Assembly: GCA_910584205.1 (NCBI GenBank)
Contig: CAJUAA010000011.1
Location: 28,439-92,438 of the forward strand
Length of the DNA stretch: 64,000 bases
Direction: 5' to 3'
Source of the DNA: an uncultured Lachnospiraceae bacterium
GTDB taxonomy: Bacteria > Bacillota > Clostridia > Lachnospirales > Lachnospiraceae
The notes under the pieces are model-generated. The model ran no database searches, had not been told where the DNA came from, and saw nothing but the letters and a program-made list of their open reading frames with translations. Shown here one piece after another: positions 41,110-49,374 of this stretch (its first letter is position 1; every line of letters begins with the position of its first letter). The position numbers and the translations under genes are program-made.

Positions 41110-42158
41110 GCATGAACAGAGAAGCATACAGACTGGCGAATGAGATCAGGACGGATTTTCAGGCGGACGGGGATCGGCTCATGGAACGCCCTGAGGATTT
41201 GGATATGAAAACATATGAGGCAAATGCGTTGCAGGAGATCAGAAAAGAGAAAAGAAAAGCCAGAAGGACCTTCGGGAAGATGGCCGTGGCGGCGTGCGCG
41301 GCGGTGACGCTTCTTACCGGAACCGTGGTGTTCCGCCAGGAAGTGCACGCGGCCATTGACCGGATCGCCTGGAGCCTGGAGAATGCGCTGGGGCTGTCCG
41401 GAGATCTGGCAGATTACCGGGAGGTGATCCACACCTCGGTGGCGGACAAAGGCTATGTGGTTACGCTGCAGGAGGCGGTGATTTCGGAAGAAAAGCTGAC
41501 GGTCAATTATACGGTGCAGAGGGAAGACGGGCAGCCCATGGAGCAGTATCTGACTCCTATGGAGATTCTTTATGTCAACGGAAAACAGCCGGGGGGAGGA
41601 GCCGGGGGAAGTGCCAGTTTCCTGGATGAAACGCAGACTGTTCTGGGCGTAGAGATGTCCTACGACATTCCCGGCGTGGATCTTTCCGGGGAAAATGAAT
41701 TCCAGATCCGGATCGGCGCCCTGGGGAGCGGAAACGAAGTCAGAGGGAAGTGGGATTTTGCGTTCACGGCAGACGGAGCCGCGCTCATGGCGGATACCAG
41801 GCGGATCGCCATCGGGAAGGAATTTACCCTGCCGGACGGGGTGACCGTCACGCTGGAGGAACTTACCATGAACGAACTGGAGCAGCGGATATCCTTTACG
41901 AAATCTGGAGCGACCAACTATATACAGCAGGTACTGGCCGTGGATTCGGAAGGGCATCAGGTGGAGTTCGGCCTTCGAAGCGCTGACGAAACGTCCGGCT
42001 ATCTGTCCAATGAAGAGATCATTGACGACGGAAGGCTATCCGATACGGCAGAGCGTGTAACCATGACGTTCGGCGTGATCGAACTGCCGGAGGAAAGCGG
42101 GCAGATTACAGACGATTTTGAACCGGTCGGAGAGGTATTTGAACTGGAATTACAATAA
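41106..42158 (+). CDS. DUF4179 membrane protein, probable anti-sigma factor (second copy)
   Basis: 350 residues. An N-terminal cytoplasmic ~58 residues precede one membrane segment (MAVAACAAVTLLTGTVVF), then the extracellular part starts EVHAAIDRIAWSLENALGLSGDLADYREVIHTSVADKGYVVTLQEAVISEEKL, typical of DUF4179. A later beta-rich region (GKEFTLPDGVTVTLEELTMNELEQRI) resembles DUF5643. It is encoded directly after, and overlaps, an ECF sigma gene, so anti-sigma function is likely. It shares little direct sequence with the DUF4179 protein at 23993. Confidence 0.88.
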   Translation: MSMNREAYRLANEIRTDFQADGDRLMERPEDLDMKTYEANALQEIRKEKRKARRTFGKMAVAACAAVTLLTGTVVFRQEVHAAIDRIAWSLENALGLSGDLADYREVIHTSVADKGYVVTLQEAVISEEKLTVNYTVQREDGQPMEQYLTPMEILYVNGKQPGGGAGGSASFLDETQTVLGVEMSYDIPGVDLSGENEFQIRIGALGSGNEVRGKWDFAFTADGAALMADTRRIAIGKEFTLPDGVTVTLEELTMNELEQRISFTKSGATNYIQQVLAVDSEGHQVEFGLRSADETSGYLSNEEIIDDGRLSDTAERVTMTFGVIELPEESGQITDDFEPVGEVFELELQ

Positions 42159-42331
42159 AACAGAACAACATGTATGAGGCTGCCGCAGGACCGGAAATGC
42201 GGCAGTCCAATCCTCTGGAGAAACGTGAATTGGTTATATTTAACAAGTGAAAGCAAAATATATGGACTTTTACAGGAAAATGTTATAGTATAGGACAATA
42301 TATGAAAATACACGAAGGAGGATCAGGAAAT

Positions 42332-43726
42332 ATGGAAGGAGATCATTGTACGGGCGGCATGCCGCATGGAGGAAAAGGGCGCAGCAGTTTTTCAGGAAGG
42401 CTCGGGTATGTTCTGGCAGTTGCCGGATCGGCTGTGGGGCTCGGAAATATCTGGCGGTTTCCCTATCTGGCGGCAAAGTACGGCGGAGGGATCTTTCTGC
42501 TGGTCTATCTGATTTTGATGCTGACTTTCGGCTATGCGCTGATTGTGTCTGAGACGGCGCTGGGACGCATGACCAGAAGGAGTCCGGTGGGGGCGTTCGG
42601 GACTTTTGGAAACGGCGGGCTTTTTCGGTTCGGCGGCTGGATCAACGCGGTGATTCCCATGCTGATTGTGCCTTATTACAGTGTGATCGGCGGCTGGGTG
42701 ACGAAATATCTGTTTGAGTATCTGCGGGGGAGTACTGCTGCGCTGGCGGAGGAAGCGTACTTTCCGGAGTTTATTGCGGACACGTCCAGTGTGCTGTGGT
42801 TTCTTCTGTTCAGCCTGGCGGTGGCGGCGGTGCTTTTCGCGGGCGTGAAACAGGGAGTGGAGCGCGTATCCAAAGTCATGATGCCGCTTCTGGTTCTGCT
42901 GGCCGTGTTTGTCGCGCTTTATTCCATGACCAGGCCGGGCGCCTGGGAAGGCGTGAAATATTTTCTGGTGCCGAATTTCCAGCATTTTTCCTGGATGACC
43001 GTGGTCGCGGCCATGGGACAGATGTTTTATTCCCTGTCCATCGCCATGGGAATTCTGTATACCTACGGTTCCTATATGAAAAAAGAGGTGGATATCGAAA
43101 GTTCCACAAAACAGGTGGAGGTGTTCGATACGGCCATTGCCATGCTGGCCGGCCTTATGGTTATCCCTGCGGTTTTTACTTTTTCCGGCGGAGATCCAAA
43201 TACATTGCAGGCGGGTCCGTCCCTCATGTTCATTACGATTCCGAAAGTGTTTGCGAGCATGGGCTTCGGGACTGCGGCAGGCATCATGTTCTTCCTGCTG
43301 GTCCTGCTGGCGGCGCTGACCAGCGCCATCTCCCTGGCGGAATCCGGCGTATCCACATTTGAAGACCAGTTTGGGTGGAGCCGGCGCAGATCGACAGTCT
43401 TGATGGACGCCATCATCCTTATATTCGGCGCTGCTTCCGCGCTGGGCTTCGGCGTGTGGGATTTCGTCACGCTGCTTGGAATGTCGATTCTTGACTTTTT
43501 TGACTTCCTGACCAATTCTCTGATGATGCCGGTGGCCGCTCTGGCGACCTGCCTTCTGGTCACCCGCGTGGCCGGGCTTGACCGGATCATAAAGGAGGTG
43601 GAGCAGTCTTCGGAGTTCAAAAGGAAAAGAATGTACTGCTTTTTCATGAAATACATGGCTCCGGTCTGTATCGTGATCATTCTCTTCAGTTCCATTGCCA
43701 GCGTACTGGGCTGGATCTCGATTTAA
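42332..43726 (+). CDS. Sodium-dependent transporter, neurotransmitter:sodium symporter (SNF) family
   Basis: 464 residues with about eleven membrane segments, normal for bacterial SNF members. The first segments read LGYVLAVAGSAVGLGNIWRFPYLAAKYGGGIFLLVYLI, the LeuT-type unwound TM1 with the sodium- and substrate-binding residues. The start is 42332, preceded by GAAGGAGG; the frame extends ten codons up without a ribosome site. It imports amino acids or related compounds with sodium. It stands alone and ends at a strong terminator. Confidence 0.93.
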   Translation: MEGDHCTGGMPHGGKGRSSFSGRLGYVLAVAGSAVGLGNIWRFPYLAAKYGGGIFLLVYLILMLTFGYALIVSETALGRMTRRSPVGAFGTFGNGGLFRFGGWINAVIPMLIVPYYSVIGGWVTKYLFEYLRGSTAALAEEAYFPEFIADTSSVLWFLLFSLAVAAVLFAGVKQGVERVSKVMMPLLVLLAVFVALYSMTRPGAWEGVKYFLVPNFQHFSWMTVVAAMGQMFYSLSIAMGILYTYGSYMKKEVDIESSTKQVEVFDTAIAMLAGLMVIPAVFTFSGGDPNTLQAGPSLMFITIPKVFASMGFGTAAGIMFFLLVLLAALTSAISLAESGVSTFEDQFGWSRRRSTVLMDAIILIFGAASALGFGVWDFVTLLGMSILDFFDFLTNSLMMPVAALATCLLVTRVAGLDRIIKEVEQSSEFKRKRMYCFFMKYMAPVCIVIILFSSIASVLGWISI

Positions 43727-43731
43727 TCCAT

Positions 43732-43770
43732 AAAGAAACTCCCCGCAGCCCGCTGCGGGGAGTTTCTTTA
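43732..43770. terminator. Strong intrinsic terminator between the SNF transporter and the convergent histidine kinase gene
   Basis: AAAGAAACTCCCCGCAG-CCCG-CTGCGGGGAGTTTCTTT. The fully symmetrical stem with A- and T-runs can serve both strands. Confidence 0.9.
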
Positions 43771-43808
43771 CGGGAGCGGCCGGAGGAATCATGCCGGCAC
43801 TGCCGATT

Positions 43809-45101
43809 TCATGCATTTCCGATCAGAACAGTCACCGTAAACGTATCTTCCGTATAAGAGAGATCCAGGGTGCCGCTGTATTTTTCCACGACTTCCCGCA
43901 CGCTGGACAGGCCCAGCCCATGGGCAGCCGGATCTGCTTTATCGGATTTCAAAATGCCTTTCTGTTCCAGAACGGCATTTTTTTTGGCGTTTGTGATCTC
44001 ATAAGTAAAATAGCCGTTTTCGGTCACCCGCGCTTTTACAGAGATGTGACGGTCATGGGGGTCCGGGATTTTTACGGAAGCTTCGATGGCATTATCCAGG
44101 GTGTTGGAGAAAAGACAGCAGAGACTGACGGCATCGATGCCGGTCAGTTTCTGCAGGTCAATATGGAAAAAGCAGTCGATCCCGTGTTCCACGGCCAGAT
44201 TGTATTTGGCATTCAGGACGGCGTTGACAATGCTGTTTTTGCAGAAAGCACGGTTTCCCGCGGTCATCCGCGTCTCCAGATCCTTCAGATACTGGTCGGC
44301 CTCTTTGAGACTGCCGGAGTCAAGCAGGGAGCGGAGCACCGTGAGATGGTTGTTCATATCATGGCGCAGCCTGCGGACCTGCGCCTGATTCTGTTCCAGC
44401 TCCTCATAATAGATTTTCTGGAGCATCAGATTTTTCCGTTCCATATTTCTCTGGATACTGACGGTAAAATACTCCGCCAGGAACAGGCTGCCCAGATTGG
44501 TGGCAAAGCAGGCGAACGCCGCGGGCCAGATCCGGCTGCTTTCCTCCGGGGAAAAACAGATACAGGTGGTGATGCTTACCATGGATGCCAGGCAGATGGC
44601 GTCCAGCAGGATCCAGGTTCGGTGATCGAAGAGTTTTTTCATCTGGAAAAGGCGTTTTTCAAATACCCGGAGGATAGTATACCAGAAGAACAGGTGCAGG
44701 CATGTATCTGCAAGCGTGCAGAAAATATCCATAAGATACGCGCGTCCCGACCAGATCCACAGCTTTCCAAGCAGGTCCATGACGAGGAAATTCTGGCTGA
44801 CCACCAGCGGGTAGAGGATGGAGACCGCGGCCAGCTTCTGCCAGACGTTCCCGCGAAAGGCCAGCAGCATCATGGCCAGGAACCAGATGAGATCCAGCAT
44901 GATATTGAAGAGATCATTGGGAAAGATGACCATGCTGGAGATTGCGGTGCAGGAAAGATAGACGGCAATGCTCCAGAGTTTTCCGTTCCGTCTTTCTGCC
45001 ATACAGCAGAGAATTCGGAAGAACAGGTACCCCTGTGCGAAATACAGGATGCCGCTAAGCCCATAGGCCGCTTTGTCAACTGCAATTAATATTTCATTCA
45101 T
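43809..45101 (-). CDS. GHKL-type sensor histidine kinase (AgrC/CitS-like)
   Basis: 430 residues. About six N-terminal membrane segments occupy residues 1-200. The cytoplasmic part has an HPK10-type phosphoacceptor region, QAQVRRLRHDMNNHLTVLRSLLDSG (His in LRHDMNNH), and a GHKL ATPase with NTLDNAIEAS (N box) and GLGLSSVREVVEKYSG (G2 box). GGAGGAACG precedes the ATG. It lies 86 bases after a LytTR response regulator on the same strand and forms a two-component system with it. No AgrB/AgrD peptide genes are nearby, so the ligand is unknown; the divergent ABC transporter genes are possible targets. Confidence 0.92.
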   Translation of the reverse strand: MNEILIAVDKAAYGLSGILYFAQGYLFFRILCCMAERRNGKLWSIAVYLSCTAISSMVIFPNDLFNIMLDLIWFLAMMLLAFRGNVWQKLAAVSILYPLVVSQNFLVMDLLGKLWIWSGRAYLMDIFCTLADTCLHLFFWYTILRVFEKRLFQMKKLFDHRTWILLDAICLASMVSITTCICFSPEESSRIWPAAFACFATNLGSLFLAEYFTVSIQRNMERKNLMLQKIYYEELEQNQAQVRRLRHDMNNHLTVLRSLLDSGSLKEADQYLKDLETRMTAGNRAFCKNSIVNAVLNAKYNLAVEHGIDCFFHIDLQKLTGIDAVSLCCLFSNTLDNAIEASVKIPDPHDRHISVKARVTENGYFTYEITNAKKNAVLEQKGILKSDKADPAAHGLGLSSVREVVEKYSGTLDLSYTEDTFTVTVLIGNA

Positions 45102-45187
45102 GGAACGTTCCTCCGGTTACCGTCCTGACGGCGGGTTACAACAGACTGTGGGAAGCTCCTGGCGTGTCTGCAGGATCGTTTCCCTGA

Positions 45188-45898
45188 CTATCGCAGCAGC
45201 AGCCGGGCAAAGGCAACTTCCAGAGACTGCTGGAACGCCCGGCTTACCGGGAATTTCAGGCCGGCCGGTCCGCAGATGCAGCCGTCTTTTTCCAGCGCGG
45301 TTACATGGTTCAGATTGATCAGGTGGCGGTTGTGGCAGCGGATAAAGAAATCCGGAAGCTGTCCTTCCAGGTCATCCAGCTTTCCGTAGAAATCCGGTTT
45401 CTTTTCATCGGTCATGGTAAGTACGATCTTCCGCCGGTCGCTGGAGAAGGCGACGATGTTCCTGAGCGGAATTTTGACCGTGCCGGATTTCTGTTCCAGA
45501 GGAAAAAACTGCTCCTTGACGGCGCCAAGTTCTTTCAGCGCCTGTTCCAGGACGCGGCTGATCTTCCGTTCGTCATAGGGCTTCAGAATGTAATGAAAAG
45601 CGTGGACTTCATAGCCCTGGAAGACATAGTCCGGATAGGCGGTTACGAAAATCAGAAGCGTATGCGAATCTCTTCTGCGCAGCGTCCTTGCCGTATCCAT
45701 GCCGCTCAATTCTTTCATCTCAATATCCAGAAAGAGGATATCAAGCCCTTCCGCTTCCGGGCGCAGCACCAGGGATTCGCCGGAATCGTATTCAAAAATC
45801 TGATAATCCGTTCCAAGAAGCTGAAGCTTCTGTTCCAGGGGCCTGCGAAGGGTCCTGCGCATGGATGGTTCATCATCACAGATGCCGATGCTGATCAT
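45188..45898 (-). CDS. LytTR-type response regulator
   Basis: 236 residues from the ATG at 45898, preceded by AAAAGGAG about 10 bases upstream. The receiver domain (ISIGICDDEPSMRRTLR..., phosphoacceptor Asp in DILFLDIEMKELSGMDTA, Lys in HYILKPYDE) is followed by a LytTR DNA-binding domain (VKIPLRNIVAFSSDRRKIVLTM, FIRCHNRHLINLNHV). The frame runs further upstream, but the receiver begins at 45898. It partners the GHKL kinase downstream. Confidence 0.93.
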   Translation of the reverse strand: MISIGICDDEPSMRRTLRRPLEQKLQLLGTDYQIFEYDSGESLVLRPEAEGLDILFLDIEMKELSGMDTARTLRRRDSHTLLIFVTAYPDYVFQGYEVHAFHYILKPYDERKISRVLEQALKELGAVKEQFFPLEQKSGTVKIPLRNIVAFSSDRRKIVLTMTDEKKPDFYGKLDDLEGQLPDFFIRCHNRHLINLNHVTALEKDGCICGPAGLKFPVSRAFQQSLEVAFARLLLR

Positions 45899-46427
45899 GC
45901 CGACGGTTCTCCTTTTCTCAAAAATAAAAGCCCTGCCTGCCGCAGGACTCTTATCTAAGCGTTTTCGTTCGATCTGTAAAAATCTATTCGGCTTGTGGTG
46001 TCTGTATAACCCACTGGCTGGCTCCGTAACCGGCTGCACGCCGACACAGTCGGTTGTTTCAGTGCCGCGATAGCTGATCAATGCCACTATCCTCTGAATT
46101 TATTATAGCATATACAGGCTATAAGTCAATTATGAAAAGTAACGATCTCTGTGCTTCCTTTATTATATGCAGATAAATGGGAAACAGTCATTCGTCGAGT
46201 TTGATAAACCACATATTACACAGGATGCTTTCTACGGTTCCTCCAGCAGACGAATGATATTACATCTGTAAAATCCATGCGGCATTCAAACTTTACACCA
46301 TCTATGTCAAAGATGACATTTCCGGAAATGCGGCCCGCGCCTGTATCCGCTACAATAACAGTACAAAAAAGAGAAGCTCCGCCGCAGGGGGCGGAGGACG
46401 AACAGGTGTGTAAGGAGGGCGCGGATT
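45899..46427. other. Divergent intergenic region with leader stem and a possible gene remnant
   Basis: About 530 bases without a clear gene. Just upstream of the response regulator on the minus strand a stem CCTGCGGCAGG is followed by GCTTTTATTTTTG (45913-45945), a possible attenuator. Between about 46180 and 46400 the minus strand reads VADTGAGRISGNVIFDIDGVKFECRMDFTDV and, after a small frame shift, SAGGTVESILCNMWFIKLDE-stop. This looks like the tail of a lost protein, but I cannot name it. The segment 45980-46085 has several short dyads of unknown meaning. Confidence 0.35.
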
Positions 46428-47189
46428 ATGCTCAAAGTAAAGCAGTTGTCAAAAAGCTACCGCTCAGGCGGCCGGGAGTATCCGGTGTTGAAAAAGGTGT
46501 CTCTGGAGGTGGAAAAGGGTGAATTTGTGGCGGTCATGGGCCCGAGCGGTTCCGGGAAGACCACGCTTTTAAACTGTATTTCCCGGTTTATTCCCCACGA
46601 GGAGGGGGAGATTCTTCTGGCCGGGAAGGATCTGTCGCATCTGGAGGGAAAAGAGCTGGCAAAGACCCGCAACCGGCGGATGGGATTTGTCTTTCAGGAT
46701 TTCATGCTGCTGGACGGACTGACGGTCTTTGAAAATATCTGTCTTCCCCAGATCATCGCCCGCCGCCCGGTGGTGCAGATGGAGGAGAAAGCGTCAAACC
46801 TGTGCCGGCTTTTCGGCATTGAGAGGATCATGGAAAAATATCCCGCAGAGATCTCCGGCGGGGAGAAGCAGCGGACTGCGGTGGCGAGGGCGCTGATGAA
46901 CAGCCCCCATGTGATCCTGGCGGATGAACCCACCGGAAATCTGGACAGCAGGTCCTGCCGGGCGGTGATCGAGGCGTTTCTGCGGGCGAAAGAGGAGATG
47001 GGAGCTACCATCTTCATGGTAACGCATGACAGTTTTGCGGCGTCCTTCTGTGACCGGGTGATCGTTCTGAAGGATGGCCGGGTGTATGGGGAACTGATGA
47101 GAAAAGGCGGCAGGCGGGCGTTTATGGACCAGCTTCTGGACACGGTCCGCACACTGGGAGGTGACAGCGATGAAGATGACGATGAATAA
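46428..47189 (+). CDS. ABC transporter ATP-binding protein, BceA-like
   Basis: 253 residues. Walker A GPSGSGKTTLLN (about 37-48), Q-loop FVFQDFMLLDGLTVFEN, signature ISGGEKQRTAVARAL, Walker B VILADEPTGNLDS, and the switch histidine in MVTHDSFAASF. The MacB/LolD-type signature and the following large FtsX permease fit the peptide-antibiotic resistance (BceAB) class. TAAGGAGGGCG precedes the ATG. It overlaps the permease gene by about 20 bases and is divergent from the GHKL/LytTR system, which probably regulates it. Confidence 0.93.
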   Translation: MLKVKQLSKSYRSGGREYPVLKKVSLEVEKGEFVAVMGPSGSGKTTLLNCISRFIPHEEGEILLAGKDLSHLEGKELAKTRNRRMGFVFQDFMLLDGLTVFENICLPQIIARRPVVQMEEKASNLCRLFGIERIMEKYPAEISGGEKQRTAVARALMNSPHVILADEPTGNLDSRSCRAVIEAFLRAKEEMGATIFMVTHDSFAASFCDRVIVLKDGRVYGELMRKGGRRAFMDQLLDTVRTLGGDSDEDDDE

Positions 47190-49290
47190 AATAACGGATA
47201 AGCTCCGCAGGCAGAACCGGGGACAGTACCGGCTACTGGGGCTGTGTATCTTCCTGTCCATGCTGTTGGTGACGTCTTTTACTTTGATGTTTTTTTCACA
47301 ATCCATCCAGGAATTTCTCTCGCCGGGCGGGGACACGAGAAAACTGATGTGGCTCATGCTGGGGGTGGTGTCCATCGGCTGCCTGCTTTTTACGCTGTAC
47401 GGCAGCGGCCTGTTTTTCCGAAGCAAAAGCAGGGAATACGGAGTGATGCTGGCACTTGGAACGGAAAAAAAGGAACTTGCGCGCCAGCTTGCGAAAGAAC
47501 TGGCGGCTGTGGCCGGAACATACATGGCTGTCGGAATGGCGCTGGCAGTACCGGTGTCTTACCTGATCTGGAAGTTTTTTCAGCTTCTGGTGGTCAATAC
47601 GGCGCAGACACAGTACCGCCCGGGGGCGGCAGGGATTCTGGCAGGACTGTGTTTTGCGGCAGTACTGTCTCTTGGCATTCTGGTTCTGGGAGTCCGTTTC
47701 ATCCGCCGGACCGATATCATGGATATCCTGAACGCGGGAAGGAAGACGGAGATGGTGCGTGTGATCCGGCCGTACACGGGGAAGCTTGGCATGGCGCTTG
47801 TGGCGGCGGGGCTGTTTCTTGCCATGGCGGTGCCCCAGCTGACCGCAAGGCTGTTTTGGCAGGGCATGCCCGGAATCTGGAATGTTACTTATCTGATCGC
47901 GGCAGTGGGCCTGTATCTGCTCATGCTGAGCGCGGTCGCCCGCTCCGGGAAAGGACGGCGTCCGGAAACATATTACAAACATATCATTTCTACAAACCTG
48001 ATGCGTTTTTCCGCCAGGCAGACCACCCGGAATCTGTGCGTCATCGCCATGCTGGTGTTCGTGATGGTACTGTCGGCGTTCTGGGGTGTCATGTATTACT
48101 TCAGCGTTACAGAAGGAGGCAGCGAAGCGCCTTATGATTATTCCATTCATTATCCGGCGGAGGAAGAGCAGATCGGCGGGGAGGACGTAAGGCGTCTGGC
48201 CCGGGAGTACGGGGTGGAGATCACGGCATATGAGGAGCTGAAATCACTGGAGCTTGTGATCCGCTATACCGGGCGGGACATGGACGACAGTGGACGGTAT
48301 TTTGACGTGGAATATGAAAAGCTTGCCTCTTTTTTGCCGGAATCGGATTTTACGAGAATCTCCGGGATTCCGATGGATCTGGGAGAAGGAGAATACAGGA
48401 CCGTTACCAGTACCGGATATCTGGAGAATATCTGGGTCAGCGCAGACTGCCTGAACGCGGTGGAGCATCCGGTGACAGGGAAGAGCATGGTTCCCAGGTT
48501 CAGAGGAACGGTGGAATTTGACAATCTGGCGATGGCCAGCGATCCTTTTGCGTTTGTCATATCCGATGAAGATTACGCCTGGTTTGCCGAGGGGCTTTCA
48601 GAAAAACAGAAAGAAGAACATATGTTCTTTCGCGTGGAAGACTATATGGAAACATATGATTTTGCGGACGCATGGAGACGGGAGTATATCGCCCATGCGA
48701 CAGAACGTTCCAGCCATTACCGTCTGTATGACGCCCATGAAGAAGAGCTTTCCCTGGCGGCCGGAGAGGAGTACGGTTATGCCGGAGAGATCGATCTTTC
48801 TCCGGACAACACGCAGCTTTCCGGAGACTGGAAGTACGCGCCCTTTTCCAAAGTGCTGATGCAGGCGGAGGCCATGGAGTTTGTAGCGGTGTATGTACTG
48901 CTGAGTATCTATGTGTCTGTGATCTCTCTGGCCGCGGCGGGCATTATGAGCTATGTCAGGAGCGTCACCGTCGCCATGGACAACCGGCAGCTTTTTGAAG
49001 ATCTGAGAAAACTGGGAGCGGACGATGCGTATGAGGAGCGCGTGATCCGGGTGCAGCTTCAGAAGATTTTTGCCTGGCCGGTGGCGGCCGGGTGCGCCGC
49101 GGCCGGACTTTTCTCCCTGTTTCTCACATATTTCAACGACATGGTTCTTAAGCCGTTCGAAGTGCGGATGCTCCTGATGGAAATGCTGTTGATGGCGCTG
49201 ATCGCTTTGGTCCTGTACGGCGTATACCGGGCGGCGTACCGGCGGACGAAGGAGATCGCCGGCATCGAAGGAAAAGCCTGTATATTTTGA
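47170..49290 (+). CDS. FtsX-type ABC transporter permease, BceB-like
   Basis: 706 residues from the ATG at 47170, with GGGAGG 10 bases upstream; a GTG at 47161 is in frame. About ten membrane segments occur, with a large extracellular domain (about residues 315-575) between the middle segments (...FWGVMYYFSVTEGG to SKVLMQAEAMEFVAVYV), the layout of BceB-type permeases. FtsX motifs include SREYGVMLALGTEKKEL and LFEDLRKLGADDAYEERVIRVQLQKIF. Together with the ATPase it likely confers resistance to, or senses, a cell-wall-active peptide. Confidence 0.9.
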   Translation: MKMTMNKITDKLRRQNRGQYRLLGLCIFLSMLLVTSFTLMFFSQSIQEFLSPGGDTRKLMWLMLGVVSIGCLLFTLYGSGLFFRSKSREYGVMLALGTEKKELARQLAKELAAVAGTYMAVGMALAVPVSYLIWKFFQLLVVNTAQTQYRPGAAGILAGLCFAAVLSLGILVLGVRFIRRTDIMDILNAGRKTEMVRVIRPYTGKLGMALVAAGLFLAMAVPQLTARLFWQGMPGIWNVTYLIAAVGLYLLMLSAVARSGKGRRPETYYKHIISTNLMRFSARQTTRNLCVIAMLVFVMVLSAFWGVMYYFSVTEGGSEAPYDYSIHYPAEEEQIGGEDVRRLAREYGVEITAYEELKSLELVIRYTGRDMDDSGRYFDVEYEKLASFLPESDFTRISGIPMDLGEGEYRTVTSTGYLENIWVSADCLNAVEHPVTGKSMVPRFRGTVEFDNLAMASDPFAFVISDEDYAWFAEGLSEKQKEEHMFFRVEDYMETYDFADAWRREYIAHATERSSHYRLYDAHEEELSLAAGEEYGYAGEIDLSPDNTQLSGDWKYAPFSKVLMQAEAMEFVAVYVLLSIYVSVISLAAAGIMSYVRSVTVAMDNRQLFEDLRKLGADDAYEERVIRVQLQKIFAWPVAAGCAAAGLFSLFLTYFNDMVLKPFEVRMLLMEMLLMALIALVLYGVYRAAYRRTKEIAGIEGKACIF

Positions 49291-49374
49291 CATCGAAAGC
49301 CTTTCTGTGTTAATATAAACCATAAGATGGGGTTGTCCGACACGGCGCCCCGGGAAGGGAGAACAGAGACAGAG

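Noticed and set aside
42159..42331. Glycine riboswitch upstream of the sodium symporter
   Set aside because: The expected paired aptamer motifs are absent. The stem CTGCCGCA/TGCGGCAG is better explained as the 3' end of the DUF4179 transcript.
42392..43816. A 474-codon open frame on the minus strand
   Set aside because: It is antisense to the SNF symporter, with low-complexity His/Gln/Arg-rich sequence and no recognisable family.
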